From Pseudomonadota bacterium (GTDB lineage: Bacteria > Pseudomonadota > Gammaproteobacteria > Burkholderiales > Burkholderiaceae_C), in the NCBI GenBank assembly GCA_963204815.1, contig CAUJHQ010000167.1, forward strand, positions 1 to 62,884: 62,884 nucleotides of DNA, in the 5' to 3' direction. The notes under the pieces were generated by a model. The model was not told the DNA's origin. It worked only from the letters and a program-made list of their open reading frames with translations, and did not search any database. A program made the position numbers and the translations under genes. This document shows, in pieces, positions 43,254 to 53,196 of this stretch. Positions within the stretch are counted from its first letter, which is position 1. The number at the start of each line of letters is the position of its first letter.

Positions 43254-43329
43254 GTTCGAGGCCCTCCCTGGGCGCGAAGATGCCATCACGTCAGGCGCTT
43301 GTCATCCGCAGCGTGATAGAGTGAGAGCC

Positions 43330-43404
43330 ATGCAACGCGTCGCGTTCTTCTTTGCGTACTTTTGGTTCTCGCACCGCTCGGCGGCTGGAGAGGCAAGCGC
43401 ATAG
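43330..43404 (+). CDS. Phe/Tyr/Trp-rich attenuation leader peptide
   Basis: An ATG at 43330 opens a 24-codon frame ending in TAG at 43402-43404. Residues 6-13 read FFFAYFWF: five Phe, one Tyr and one Trp in eight codons, with a His just after. Such a run is expected only in a leader that measures charged tRNA-Phe. A GAGAG stretch precedes the ATG. The coding end (CGGCGG at 43379-43384) can pair with CCGCCG in the terminator stem (43433-43438). Stalling at the Phe codons would therefore free or block the terminator in the classical way. It precedes DAHP synthase by 82 bp. Confidence 0.88.
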   Translation: MQRVAFFFAYFWFSHRSAAGEASA

Positions 43405-43430
43405 CAGAACGAAGCGCACGCAGCACCAGA

Positions 43431-43457
43431 AACCGCCGGCACCCCCGGCGGTTTTTT
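43431..43457 (+). terminator. Rho-independent terminator (attenuator) before DAHP synthase
   Basis: AACCGCCGG (43431-43439) pairs with CCGGCGGTT (43445-43453) around a 5-nt loop and runs into six T (43452-43457). It lies between the leader peptide stop and the DAHP synthase start, the textbook place for an attenuator. Confidence 0.92.
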
Positions 43458-43486
43458 ATTGCCCGCGCGACCCGAGGAAGACCTTC

Positions 43487-44582
<1,096 letters not shown>

Positions 44583-44611
<29 letters not shown>

Positions 44612-46961
44612 GCGCCAGCGCCTCCTCGTACACCGGCGCCAGCTGCGGGCCCACGCCGGCCCACTTGCTGCGCGGGCCTTCGTCGCGCGCCAGCGCCTCG
44701 GCGGTGTCGCGCGCCACCCGGGCCGCCGCCAGCGCGCCGGCGGCGTCGCCGCAACGCAGGCGTGCCAGCGCCAGCGTGTGGGCTTCCACCATGAGCCCGT
44801 CGCGCCAGGCCACGTTGGCCGGCTCGCGCGCGACGTTGCGCTGGCGCAGCTCGAACGCGGCCTCGGCCTCCGCGCGCATCTCGGGCCACTGTTCGCGCCG
44901 GCGGTGCACGAGCGCGCGGCCGCCGAGCACGGTGCCCACCTGGTGCGTCAGGTAGACCTCGGCCGCCGGGCTGCCGGCTGGGCCGGTGCGGTCGATCGCC
45001 GCCAGCAGCGCCGGCTGCGCGAGCCGCTCGCGGTAGGTGGCCTCGGCCTCGCGATAGGCCTGCAGCGCGTCGGCCGGGCGGCCCAGGCTGGGCAGGTTGG
45101 CGTGGTCGAACAGCTGCGCCAGCGTGATCAACTGGTTGGCGATGCCGGTGGCGATGAAGACGCGGCCAGTCGCGTCGGCCTGCAGCGGCAGCGCGTCGCG
45201 GCCCTGCTCCACCGCGCGCCGCAGCGCCGCCACCGCGTCGTCGAGGCGGCCTTCGCCGCGCAGCACCTGCGCCTGCACGGTGCGCGCGCGCAGGTGCCAG
45301 CTGGCGAAGCGCCAGTCGGCGCGCTGGCGCGGCCAGGCGCGTTCGCCGAGCGCCAGCGCGCGCTCGACGGTGGCGCGCGCCTCGGCCGCGCGCTCCGGCG
45401 CGGCGGTGACGGTGTTGCCCTGGATCTCGGCCAGCCGCGCCAGCCCCGACGCCGCGATCGCCTGCAGTTCGCCGTCGTCGGGCGCGCCCTGCAGTGCCGG
45501 TTCGAGCGAGGCGACGGTCTGCTGCAGCAGCGCTTCCTGGGCCGCCGCGCCGCCCGGCATCAGGTTGACCGCATCGCCGAAGCGGAACACGAGGTCGGCG
45601 GTGATGCGCTTGACCTCGCCGAGCTGGCGCCGCGCCTCGTCGCGCGCCCGCGCGGCGGCGTCACGCGACTGCGCCGCGGCGCGGGCCTGCAGCAGCGCCA
45701 TCGCCAGCCCCGCCGCGAGGCCGGCGGCGCCGAGCGCGGCGGCGAAACGCTCGGTGAGCAGCGCCGCCGCCAGCCCGGTCGCCAGGCCCAGGCCGCCGAG
45801 CGCGGCCGCCAGCACCGCCCAGCGGTGGCGGCGCACGAACTTGCCCAGCACGTAGGCCGCGCTCGCCGGCCGCGCGCTGACCGGGAAACCCTGCAGGTAG
45901 GCGCGCACGTCGGCCGCGAGCGCGTCGACGCTGGCGTAGCGGCGTTCCACCGGCTTTTCCAGCGCCTTCAGCACGATGTTGTCGAGGTCGCCTTCGAGCC
46001 GCCGGCGCGTCGCTTCCCAGCCCGGCGCCGGGCGGGCGAGGCTGCTCGGGCGCGTCGGTTCCTCTTCGAGCACGGCGCGCGCGGCGTCGTGCGGCGTGGT
46101 CGCGGCGCGGCCGTAAGGGCGCTCGCCGGTGAGCAGCACGTACAGCAGCACGCCCAGCGAATAGAGGTCGGTGGCGGTGCTGACGGGTTCGCCGCGCACC
46201 TGCTCCGGGCTGGCGTACTGCGGCGTGAAGGGCCGCGGCCCGTGCTGCGTGGTGGCGGCGCCGTCGTCGGGCGCCAGCGCCTTCGCGATGCCGAAGTCGA
46301 GCAGCTTGACCTGGCCGGCCGCGTTCACGAGCACGTTGCCGGGCTTCAGGTCGCGGTGCACCAGCAGGTTGCGGTGCGCGTGCGCCACCGCGTCGGTCAG
46401 CTGCAGGAACAGGCGCAGGCGCGCTTCGAGCGGCAGGCCGGCGCAGGCTTCGTCGATCGGCCGGCCGTGCACGCGCTCCATCACGAAGTACGGCAGGCCG
46501 TCGGCCGACAGGCCGGCGTCGAGCAGGTGCGCGATGTGCGGGTGCGACAGCCGCGCCAGCGCCTGCTGCTCGTGCGCGAAGCGGGCCAGCACGGCGGCGC
46601 TGTCCATGCCGCGCTTGAGCAGCTTGATCGCCGCCTCGCCGGCATAGCGGCCGTCGGCGCGCTCGGCGGCCCACACCTCGCCCATGCCGCCGCTGCCGAG
46701 CGCGCCGGTGATGCGCCACGCGCCCAGGCGCTGGCCTTCGCGCGTGTCCGGCACGACCGCCGCGGGCAGCGGCGGTGGCTGGTCGAGCAGGCTCGGGCCA
46801 TCGTCGTAGCCGAGCAGCGAGCGCACCTCGCGCACGACGGCGGCGTCGTGCGCGGGGTCGGCCAGCAGGGCTTCGCGGGCGGCGCCTTGCAGCGCGCCGG
46901 CGGCCTCGAAGAGGCGCCGCACCGCGGACCAGTCGGCGGGCGGTGGCGGCGTCGGGGTCAC
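44583..46961 (-). CDS. Membrane Ser/Thr protein kinase with TPR-like sensor domain
   Basis: 792 residues. After a 75-residue N-terminal region comes a Hanks-type kinase domain (about 80-350). The Gly loop is GALGSGGMGEVW, Lys113 is in AAIKLLKR, the catalytic loop is HRDLKPGN (Asp204), and DFGIAKAL (Asp222) binds Mg. All key residues are present. Two adjacent membrane segments lie at about 380-430. The rest (about 440-780) is helical, Ala/Arg/Leu-rich and TPR-like, expected on the other side of the membrane. Kinases of this layout are commonly linked to an ECF-like sigma factor, and one lies at 48201. Between them is a lipoprotein gene. Targets are unknown. Confidence 0.92.
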
Positions 46962-46983
46962 GGCGGGATCGTAAGGGCGCGCC

Positions 46984-48072
46984 TCAGCCGCCGTTGAGGT
47001 CGAACTCCACGCGGCAGTCGCGGTAGTAGACCGAGTTCAGGTTGCCGCCCACGGCCTGGATGTTGCGCAGGTTCACCTCGATCAGGTTGGCCGCCGCCGG
47101 CACCGGCGAGGCCTGCAGCTCGATCCACTCCAGCGAATTCGTCGGCCGCTTCAGCGTCGCCGATTGCGTGAACGCGCTGCGGAAGGTGGCGAGGTTGGTG
47201 AAGCCGCCGCTGGCCGAGAACGCGAAGGTGTTGTTCTTCACGCCGTCGTCGAAGCGGAAGGTCTGCGCGGTGGCGTCGATCGTCACCGTGCAGGCCTGGC
47301 CGTCGATGCCGGTGCCGACGTAGGTGCCGGCCAGGCAGGCCATGTCGCTGAAGGAGGCCGAGACCAGGTTCTGCGTAACCTGGCAGGCGTTCAGCGCCGC
47401 CGCCGTCATGGTGGTGCCGGCGCGCGGGCGCCAGTCGGGCAGGCGGTAGCTGCCGCGCAGCGTCGCCGGTGCCGGGTTGCCGCTCAGAACGGTGGCCGTG
47501 AGCGGGGTGTCGGCGAAGGTGACGGTGCCGGCCGCGACGTCGACCGTGACGCCGGTGCACGGGCTGCAGGTCGCGTAGTAGTTGGTGCTGCCGACCGGGG
47601 CGGTGGGCTCCGGCACCACGATCGCCGAGGCCGACAGCACCTCGCCGGTGGCGGCGACGTAGCGCACCGACACGCTGTCGAAGGGCGAGTCGCCCTGCAG
47701 CGGGTCGCGCGCCTGCGACATCGTGAGGTGGCGCGCCAGGCCGGCGCTCGAGGTCTTCGCCTCCAGCCCGGGCAGGCGGTTCGGTTCGACGACGCGGTCG
47801 GCGGCGAGCGCGCTGCTGCTCACGGTGACGCTGCCCCAGCCGGGGGCGGGTGTCGGCGCCGGCGTGGGCGCCGGGGTGGGGGCGGGCGTGGGTGCGGGTG
47901 TGGGTGCCGGCGTCGGCCCCGGGGTCGGCGCCGGCGTCGGGGCCGGGGTCGGTTCGGATGCGATCGGCTCGGCGCTGTCGTTGCCGCCGCCGCAGGCGGC
48001 CAGGGCGGCAGCAAGGCTGCAGGCCAGCAGCAGGCGCTGGCGACGGTTCAGGGCGGTTCGGGGGCTGTGCAT
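46984..48072 (-). CDS. Lipoprotein of unknown function with PTPA-repeat linker
   Basis: 362 residues. The signal peptide ends in a lipobox, AALAAC-GGG (Cys near 27). A linker of ten or so APTP units follows (about 41-76). The main domain (about 80-362) is beta-rich with six or more Cys ([33 protein letters not shown]). I do not recognise it. The linker resembles those of the lipoprotein at 2474 and the GH16 lipoprotein. The gene lies 22 bp upstream of the kinase gene in the same direction, so the two are probably one unit, and the lipoprotein could be an input or output of the kinase; this is an inference. Confidence 0.75.
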   Translation of the reverse strand: MHSPRTALNRRQRLLLACSLAAALAACGGGNDSAEPIASEPTPAPTPAPTPGPTPAPTPAPTPAPTPAPTPAPTPAPGWGSVTVSSSALAADRVVEPNRLPGLEAKTSSAGLARHLTMSQARDPLQGDSPFDSVSVRYVAATGEVLSASAIVVPEPTAPVGSTNYYATCSPCTGVTVDVAAGTVTFADTPLTATVLSGNPAPATLRGSYRLPDWRPRAGTTMTAAALNACQVTQNLVSASFSDMACLAGTYVGTGIDGQACTVTIDATAQTFRFDDGVKNNTFAFSASGGFTNLATFRSAFTQSATLKRPTNSLEWIELQASPVPAAANLIEVNLRNIQAVGGNLNSVYYRDCRVEFDLNGG

Positions 48073-48200
48073 GGCGGTGATCCGGGTCGGGTTGGGCGGC
48101 CCCGCACGCCAGTCGCACGGGGGCTCAGTGACATACGCCCCCTTTCGCGCCGGAACGGCTCATCGGCCGCGCAGGCCGCTTCGGATAATCGCCAGCACCC

Positions 48201-48782
48201 ATGAGCGCCGAGCCGATCGACACGCCCGCCGATGTCACCCAATGGCTGCAATCGCTGGCCGAAGGCCAGGCGGGGGTTTCGTCGTTGCTCTTCGAGCGCC
48301 TGTACGACGACCTGCGCCGAGTCGCCCGCAGCCACCTGCGGCGCGAGGACGCTGGCCACACGCTGAGCGCCACCGCGCTGGTGCACGAGTCGTGGTTCCG
48401 CCTCGCCGGCCAGGACCGCACGGCGTGGCAGAACCGCGGCCATTTCCTGGCGGTGGCGTCGACCATGATGCGGCGCATCCTCGTCAACCACGAGCGCGCG
48501 CGGCGCGCCGACAAGCGCGACGTGGAGTGCCTGCCGCTCACGCTGGCGGGCGCACACGACGTCGCCGCCGAGGCCCCCGCGGCCGACGTGGTGGCGCTGC
48601 ACGACGCCCTGCTCGCCTTCGAGGCGGTCGACGCCCGCGCCGCCAAGGTGGTGGAGCTGCGCTACTTCGGCGGCCTGGAGAACGACGAGGTGGCCGAAGC
48701 GCTGGGCCTGTCACCGGCCACCGTCAAGCGCGACTGGGCGATTGCGCGTGCCTGGCTGCAGCGCGCGCTGCAAACCGCCTGA
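48201..48782 (+). CDS. ECF-like sigma factor of the kinase-associated group
   Basis: 193 residues. Region 2 is [16 protein letters not shown] ... [11 protein letters not shown] and region 4 is [34 protein letters not shown]. It fits the group that I recall as TIGR02999-type sigma factors, which often sit next to Ser/Thr kinase genes and lack a classic anti-sigma gene. It diverges from the lipoprotein-kinase unit with a 128-bp gap that must hold both promoters. No anti-sigma factor is visible here. Activation by the kinase is plausible but unproven. Confidence 0.92.
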   Translation: MSAEPIDTPADVTQWLQSLAEGQAGVSSLLFERLYDDLRRVARSHLRREDAGHTLSATALVHESWFRLAGQDRTAWQNRGHFLAVASTMMRRILVNHERARRADKRDVECLPLTLAGAHDVAAEAPAADVVALHDALLAFEAVDARAAKVVELRYFGGLENDEVAEALGLSPATVKRDWAIARAWLQRALQTA

Positions 48783-48953
48783 CGCTCACCGTCGCCCACG
48801 TCCGCACACATGAATGTGAGCGAACGCCTCGCGGCGTAAGCACGCAGGCCGTGGGGTAAGCCGGGCAACCTGGAGCAAGAACGCTGGCCGTGCCGGGCCG
48901 GCGCGGCTGCAATGGCGCTTCCCTTCACTGCCCTCACTTCAGGAGCCAGCAAC

Positions 48954-49259
48954 ATGCAGACCTTCTCCCACACCATCGCCCGCCACGCCGCCGCCGTGCT
49001 GGCGCTCAGCGCGCTGGCCTTCGGCGCACACGCCCAGGGCGCGATGCCGGCCAAGCCCGCGCAGGCGGCAACGCCGGCCGAGTCGGTCAGCGCCGGCTTC
49101 AAGCGCGCCGACCTCAACGGCGACGGCAAGCTGTCGCGCGAGGAAGCGGCGCGCGTGCCGGCGCTGGCCGACAAGTTCGACGCCGCCGACAAGAACAAGG
49201 ACGGCCAGCTCGACCTCGACGAGGTGACGGCCGCGCTGCAGGCGGCGCCGACGAAGTAG
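48954..49259 (+). CDS. Small secreted EF-hand protein
   Basis: 101 residues. A signal peptide ends near AFGAHA-QG (about residue 27). The mature protein holds two EF-hand loops, DLNGDGKLSREE and DKNKDGQLDLDE, both with intact calcium ligands. AGGAG lies 9 nt before the ATG at 48954. Likely a periplasmic or extracellular calcium-binding protein; its partner is unknown. The 171-bp gap upstream shows only small hairpins. Confidence 0.88.
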   Translation: MQTFSHTIARHAAAVLALSALAFGAHAQGAMPAKPAQAATPAESVSAGFKRADLNGDGKLSREEAARVPALADKFDAADKNKDGQLDLDEVTAALQAAPTK

Positions 49260-49265
49260 CGCCCG

Positions 49266-52091
49266 CTAGAACGCGCGGCCCACCGTGAGGTAGCCGCGCG
49301 TGCCCTTGGGCTCGTCGAGCCCGCGCGCCACGCCGGCGCGCAACTGCAGCCCCAGCGCGTACAGCAGCCGCACTTCGCCGAGCAGCTCGAAGCCGACGCC
49401 GCGGTGCCAGCGCTCGGGGCCGTTGCCGCTGTTCCACACGCCGCCGGCCTCGAAGAAGAACGCGCCCGACAGGCGGTTGATGCCGACGGCCGGCACCATC
49501 GCGTGGCGGTCGATGTCGGCGAACGGCATGCGCCACTCGACGCTGGCGATGCGGGCGTTGCGGCCGAGCAGCTCGGGTTCGTCGCCGCGGTAGCCGCGCA
49601 GCGCGAGGTCGCGGCTGTTCAGCACGTAGCCGAGCTGCAGCTGCTCGTCGGTGGCGCCCCCGAGCTGGAAGGGCTCGGTGGTGTCCTTTGCCCGCGCCTC
49701 GGTCCAGCGCAGGCCCAGCACGCTGCGGCCCAGCGGCACGTAGCCGCGCAGGTCGAGCCGCGCGATGGCGCCGTCGTAGGTGGGCTCGCCGTTCGGGCCG
49801 ACGTTGTTGAAGGGCTTGTAGCTCTCGTAGAGCAGCGTCGCGTGCAGGCCGCGGTTCGGCCCTTCGCTGTACCAGTTGCCGCCGCTGGTGTCGACGTCCA
49901 GCAGCGCGGCGGCGATGCGCTCGTCGCGCCGGCGCGCCACCGTGCGCGGCTCGGCCTCGATGCGCTCCTCGCGGTCGAGCGCGGCGCCGATGCCGAAGAC
50001 GACGCGGCGCTCGATGCGCAGCCAGGGCAGCAGGCTCAGCCACTGCGCCTTCGTCTCGCGGTCGTAGGTGGTGATGGTCTCGTCGCCGCTGCGGCCGGTC
50101 CAGGCGCGCGCGCTCAGCGTGCGCGACACGGCGAGGTTGTGCGCGCCGAGGTAGCTGTACTCGAAGCTGCCGATCAGCTCCTTCTGCGTGGTTTCCCACT
50201 GCGCGAGCGCGGCGTAGCTGTGGAAGAACAGCGCATCGGTGCCGGCGGTGCTGGCGCCATAGGCGGTGAGGCCGCGGTCGGCGGTGATGGCCGGCAGCCA
50301 GGCGCGCGGGTACAGCGTGCGCCAGGCCGAGTAGCCGTAGCCCTCGCCGAGCGCCGGCGGCTCGGCCGCCGGCGGCGCGGCGGCCGGCGGTGCGGCACGG
50401 TCGACCGCGGCCGTCTGCAGCACCTGCGCGCCCTTCAGGCGCCGCAGCTCGTAGCCGCCGGCGGCCACGACCACGGTGGCCAGGCTGCCGTCGCCGGCCG
50501 TGCCGGCCTGCGCGACCACGCTGGTGTGCGCATGCGTCAGCCGCTGCAACGCGCCGCCTTCGAGGCGCCAGACGTTGTAGACGCCGCCGTCCAGCGCGAT
50601 GAACTCGAGCCCGCTGCGGCCGTGGCGCAGGCCCTGCATCGGCGAGTTGCGGCGCAGCAGCAGGCGCGGCGTGGCGGTCGGCTTGTCGACGTCGAACTCG
50701 GTGAGGCGCCAGTCGCTGCCGTCGCGGCGGCCGATGACGCTGACGCGCTGGCCGTCCGGCGACGCGGCAAGGTCGACCAGCTCCTCGCCCGTGGCCGGCG
50801 TGTACAGCACCTGCAGGTCGCCGCCGTCGGCGTTCAGGCGCACCAGGCGCGTCTGCCCGGCGTCGAGCTGCAGCGCGACGATGGCCTTGCCCGCCTGCGT
50901 GGCACGCCGCAGGTGCGCGCACGAGGTCAGCTGGCGCAGGCTGTCGCCTTCCAGCCGGTACAGGTCGTAGGCGAGGTAGAAGGTGTTGCAGAGGTCGGGC
51001 TGGGCGACGAGCACGCCGCCGTCGGCCGCGACGTCGATGCGCGCCGTGAAGTTGACGGTGGTGATGGGCTGTGGCCGGCCGTCGGCGCCGATGCGCGACA
51101 GCTTCGTCGCGCCCAGGCCGTCGTCGAGCACGGCGAGCAGGTCGCCGCCGGGCAGCGCGCCGATCGCCGGGATGTCGAACAGCGGGCCGAGTACGCGCTC
51201 GCCCAGCACTTCGGCCTTCGCCTTGATGGGCGCGGCGCGCCGGTCCACCTGCTCGGCGAGGTCGGCGAGGAACTCGTCCCACAGCGTGTCCATCATCTTG
51301 CCGGTGGCGTCGTACGGGCCGCTGTGCAGGCGCGGTGCGAAGCCGATGTTGCCGCTGTAGCGCTCGATGAAGGCCTGCGGCTTGTCGGCGCCGTACTTGC
51401 GCGCGAGGAACTCGTAGAAGTAGGCGCCGTAGAGGTACTGCTTGGCCACCGGCAGCGTGCGGCCGTCGGCGTTCAGTTCGGCCAGCTTGATGAAGCCCTT
51501 GGCGCGCTCGGCGCGCAGCCAGGCCTCGAACATCGGGCCCTGCAGGCGGCCGCGGCCGGCGGCGGGCTCGCTCTCCATGTAGGTGGCGATGCCCTCCAGC
51601 GTCCAGCCCGGCGCGAAGATGTTGGGGATGAACCAGACGACGTTGCCGAAGATGTTCTGCAGGATCTTCGGCACGCCGCGCACCTTGTCCAGGTGCACGG
51701 CGTGCGTGAACTCGTGCACCAGCAGCAGGTCCAGCCAGGGCGTGTTGTCGAGCAGCTGGCCTTCGTCGGGCGGCGCCAGGAAGATGCCCATCAGGTTGAA
51801 CGGCAGCGGCGTCGTGAAGCCGTTGGCGAGGTCGATCTCGCTGTAGACCACCACCTCGGTGCGGCCGCGCGGCTTCCACTGCAGCGCCTCGGTGACGCGC
51901 GGGTACACGCGCTCGGCGGCGCGCGCCACCGCTTCGGCCTGCGCGCGCTGCGCGGCGCGGTAGTGGACGCGGAAGTGCTCGCTGGTGGCGGTCTGCCAGT
52001 CGGCCCAGGGGTCGGCGCTCTGCGCGAAAGCCGCCGCCGACACGAACAACATCAGCGCCGCGAAGGCGCGGGCCGGCCAGGTGGAACGCAT
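49266..52091 (-). CDS. Outer-membrane protein: metalloprotease domain, beta-propeller and C-terminal barrel
   Basis: 941 residues. The signal peptide is MRSTWPARAFAALMLFVSAAAFA-Q. Residues about 30-250 form a gluzincin-type metalloprotease. LLVHEFTHAVHLD gives the HExxH zinc site (His126, Glu127, His130) and TLEGIATYMES supplies the third ligand, Glu166. Residues about 300-560 look like a beta-propeller (repeated short strands with Asp-Gly turns). An Ala/Pro linker follows, and about 600-941 is a surface-antigen type outer-membrane barrel (WLRIERRVVFGIGAALDREE ... GVGFELLGEVRLLYALGLQL) ending in Phe. I recall few such fusions. A role in cutting or displaying surface proteins is possible. Confidence 0.85.
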   Translation of the reverse strand: MRSTWPARAFAALMLFVSAAAFAQSADPWADWQTATSEHFRVHYRAAQRAQAEAVARAAERVYPRVTEALQWKPRGRTEVVVYSEIDLANGFTTPLPFNLMGIFLAPPDEGQLLDNTPWLDLLLVHEFTHAVHLDKVRGVPKILQNIFGNVVWFIPNIFAPGWTLEGIATYMESEPAAGRGRLQGPMFEAWLRAERAKGFIKLAELNADGRTLPVAKQYLYGAYFYEFLARKYGADKPQAFIERYSGNIGFAPRLHSGPYDATGKMMDTLWDEFLADLAEQVDRRAAPIKAKAEVLGERVLGPLFDIPAIGALPGGDLLAVLDDGLGATKLSRIGADGRPQPITTVNFTARIDVAADGGVLVAQPDLCNTFYLAYDLYRLEGDSLRQLTSCAHLRRATQAGKAIVALQLDAGQTRLVRLNADGGDLQVLYTPATGEELVDLAASPDGQRVSVIGRRDGSDWRLTEFDVDKPTATPRLLLRRNSPMQGLRHGRSGLEFIALDGGVYNVWRLEGGALQRLTHAHTSVVAQAGTAGDGSLATVVVAAGGYELRRLKGAQVLQTAAVDRAAPPAAAPPAAEPPALGEGYGYSAWRTLYPRAWLPAITADRGLTAYGASTAGTDALFFHSYAALAQWETTQKELIGSFEYSYLGAHNLAVSRTLSARAWTGRSGDETITTYDRETKAQWLSLLPWLRIERRVVFGIGAALDREERIEAEPRTVARRRDERIAAALLDVDTSGGNWYSEGPNRGLHATLLYESYKPFNNVGPNGEPTYDGAIARLDLRGYVPLGRSVLGLRWTEARAKDTTEPFQLGGATDEQLQLGYVLNSRDLALRGYRGDEPELLGRNARIASVEWRMPFADIDRHAMVPAVGINRLSGAFFFEAGGVWNSGNGPERWHRGVGFELLGEVRLLYALGLQLRAGVARGLDEPKGTRGYLTVGRAF

Positions 52092-52129
52092 TCGAGGTCT
52101 CCCTTCGGGTGGGCGCCGCGCGGGCGCCG

Positions 52130-52708
52130 TCAGCCTTCTTCGCCGCGCGCCAGCTTTTCGCTGCGCCAGTAGACGTCGTCGCCGCCGAGGCCGTCGAGGT
52201 TGGCGCGGTTGAGCACGCGCGCCAGCACGAACATCAGGTCGGACAGTCGGTTCAGGTACTGGCGCGGCGCGGCGTTGACGGCCTCGTGGGCCGCCAGCGC
52301 GACGACGGCGCGCTCGGCACGGCGCGCGATGGTGCGGCTCACGTGCGCCAGCGCGGCGCTGCGCGTGCCGGCCGGCAGGATGAATTCCTTCAGCCGCGGC
52401 AGCTGCGCGTTGTAGTGCTCGAGCGCCTCGTCCAGGCGCAGCACGGCGGCGGCCTTCAGCAGTTCGTAGCCGGGGATCGACAGCTCGCCGCCGAGGTTGA
52501 AGAGCTCGTGCTGGATCGTCACCAGCAGCGCGCGCACGTCATCGGGCAGCGGCTCGGCCAGCAGCACGCCGAGGCTGGAGTTCAGCTCGTCGACGTCGCC
52601 CATCGCCTGCACGCGCAGCGCGTCCTTGCGCGTGCGGGAGCCGTCGCCGAGGCCGGTGCTGCCGTCGTCGCCGGTGCGCGTGGCGATCTGCGTGAGTCGA
52701 TTGGCCAT
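52130..52708 (-). CDS. pduO: Cob(I)alamin adenosyltransferase, PduO type
   Basis: 192 residues. It transfers the adenosyl group of ATP to cob(I)alamin. The N-terminal ATP motif is TRTGDDGSTGLGDGSR, then DVDELNSSLG, FILPAGTRSAALAHVSRT with RRAERAVV, and the C-terminal YLNRLSDLMFVLARVLN. These are the PduO hallmarks. No cobalamin riboswitch is visible upstream. It is followed 38 bp downstream by the outer-membrane metalloprotease gene without evident functional link. Confidence 0.96.
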   Translation of the reverse strand: MANRLTQIATRTGDDGSTGLGDGSRTRKDALRVQAMGDVDELNSSLGVLLAEPLPDDVRALLVTIQHELFNLGGELSIPGYELLKAAAVLRLDEALEHYNAQLPRLKEFILPAGTRSAALAHVSRTIARRAERAVVALAAHEAVNAAPRQYLNRLSDLMFVLARVLNRANLDGLGGDDVYWRSEKLARGEEG

Positions 52709-52741
52709 GGGCGCGATGTTAGCCGCGCCGGCCGGCGGCCT

Positions 52742-53053
52742 TCAGCCGGCCAGCCGCACCGCCAGCCGCTCCAGCAGGGGGCGTCGGCGCCAGCTGCCGA
52801 GGGCGCGCTCGGCGAAGTCGTGGCCTTCGCGCGAGAGCCGGTAGTACTCGATGCCCGGAAAGCCCTGCGGGTTGTCGAAGGGCTTCACGAGCCCGTAGCG
52901 CAGCAGCGTGGGTGCCGAGTGGTAGACCATGCTGCCGTCGATGACGCAGCGCTCGGCGTGATCCTGCACCGCCACCATCACGTGGCCGCGGCGCAGTGCG
53001 CGCAGGGCATCGATGAACTCGCCTCGGTCGGGAATGATGCGAACTTCTGGCAT
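52742..53053 (-). CDS. Small conserved protein of unknown function
   Basis: 103 residues. No signal peptide or membrane segment. It opens with VRIIPDRGEFIDALRALRRG and has GSMVYHSAPTLLRYGLVKPFDNP, a possible winged-helix recognition stretch, then IEYYRLSREGHDFAERAL, which resembles the wing and final helix of small winged-helix regulators. I suspect a DNA-binding or winged-helix fold but cannot name a family. It lies just upstream of pduO in the same direction. Confidence 0.7.
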   Translation of the reverse strand: MPEVRIIPDRGEFIDALRALRRGHVMVAVQDHAERCVIDGSMVYHSAPTLLRYGLVKPFDNPQGFPGIEYYRLSREGHDFAERALGSWRRRPLLERLAVRLAG

Positions 53054-53196
53054 GGCGGCGGTCGGGTGTGATGCGTCTACGAATGGTGCCGGCGCCGGCG
53101 CGCCGCGAAAGCGCGAAGAACGCCGGCGCGGGCGCCCAATTCCCTGCCGGCGGCGGTCCCTAGAATGCGCGACACCCCACGCCCCGGAGGCCCGCC

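Noticed and set aside
43299..43327. TTGTCA as -35 of a promoter for the Phe leader
   Set aside because: No -10 box occurs at 16-18 nt, and a start there would fall at or after the leader ATG.
46984..48072. The lipoprotein as an anti-sigma factor for the ECF-like sigma gene
   Set aside because: It has no cytoplasmic domain, no zinc-binding anti-sigma motif and a lipobox, so it cannot meet the sigma factor directly.
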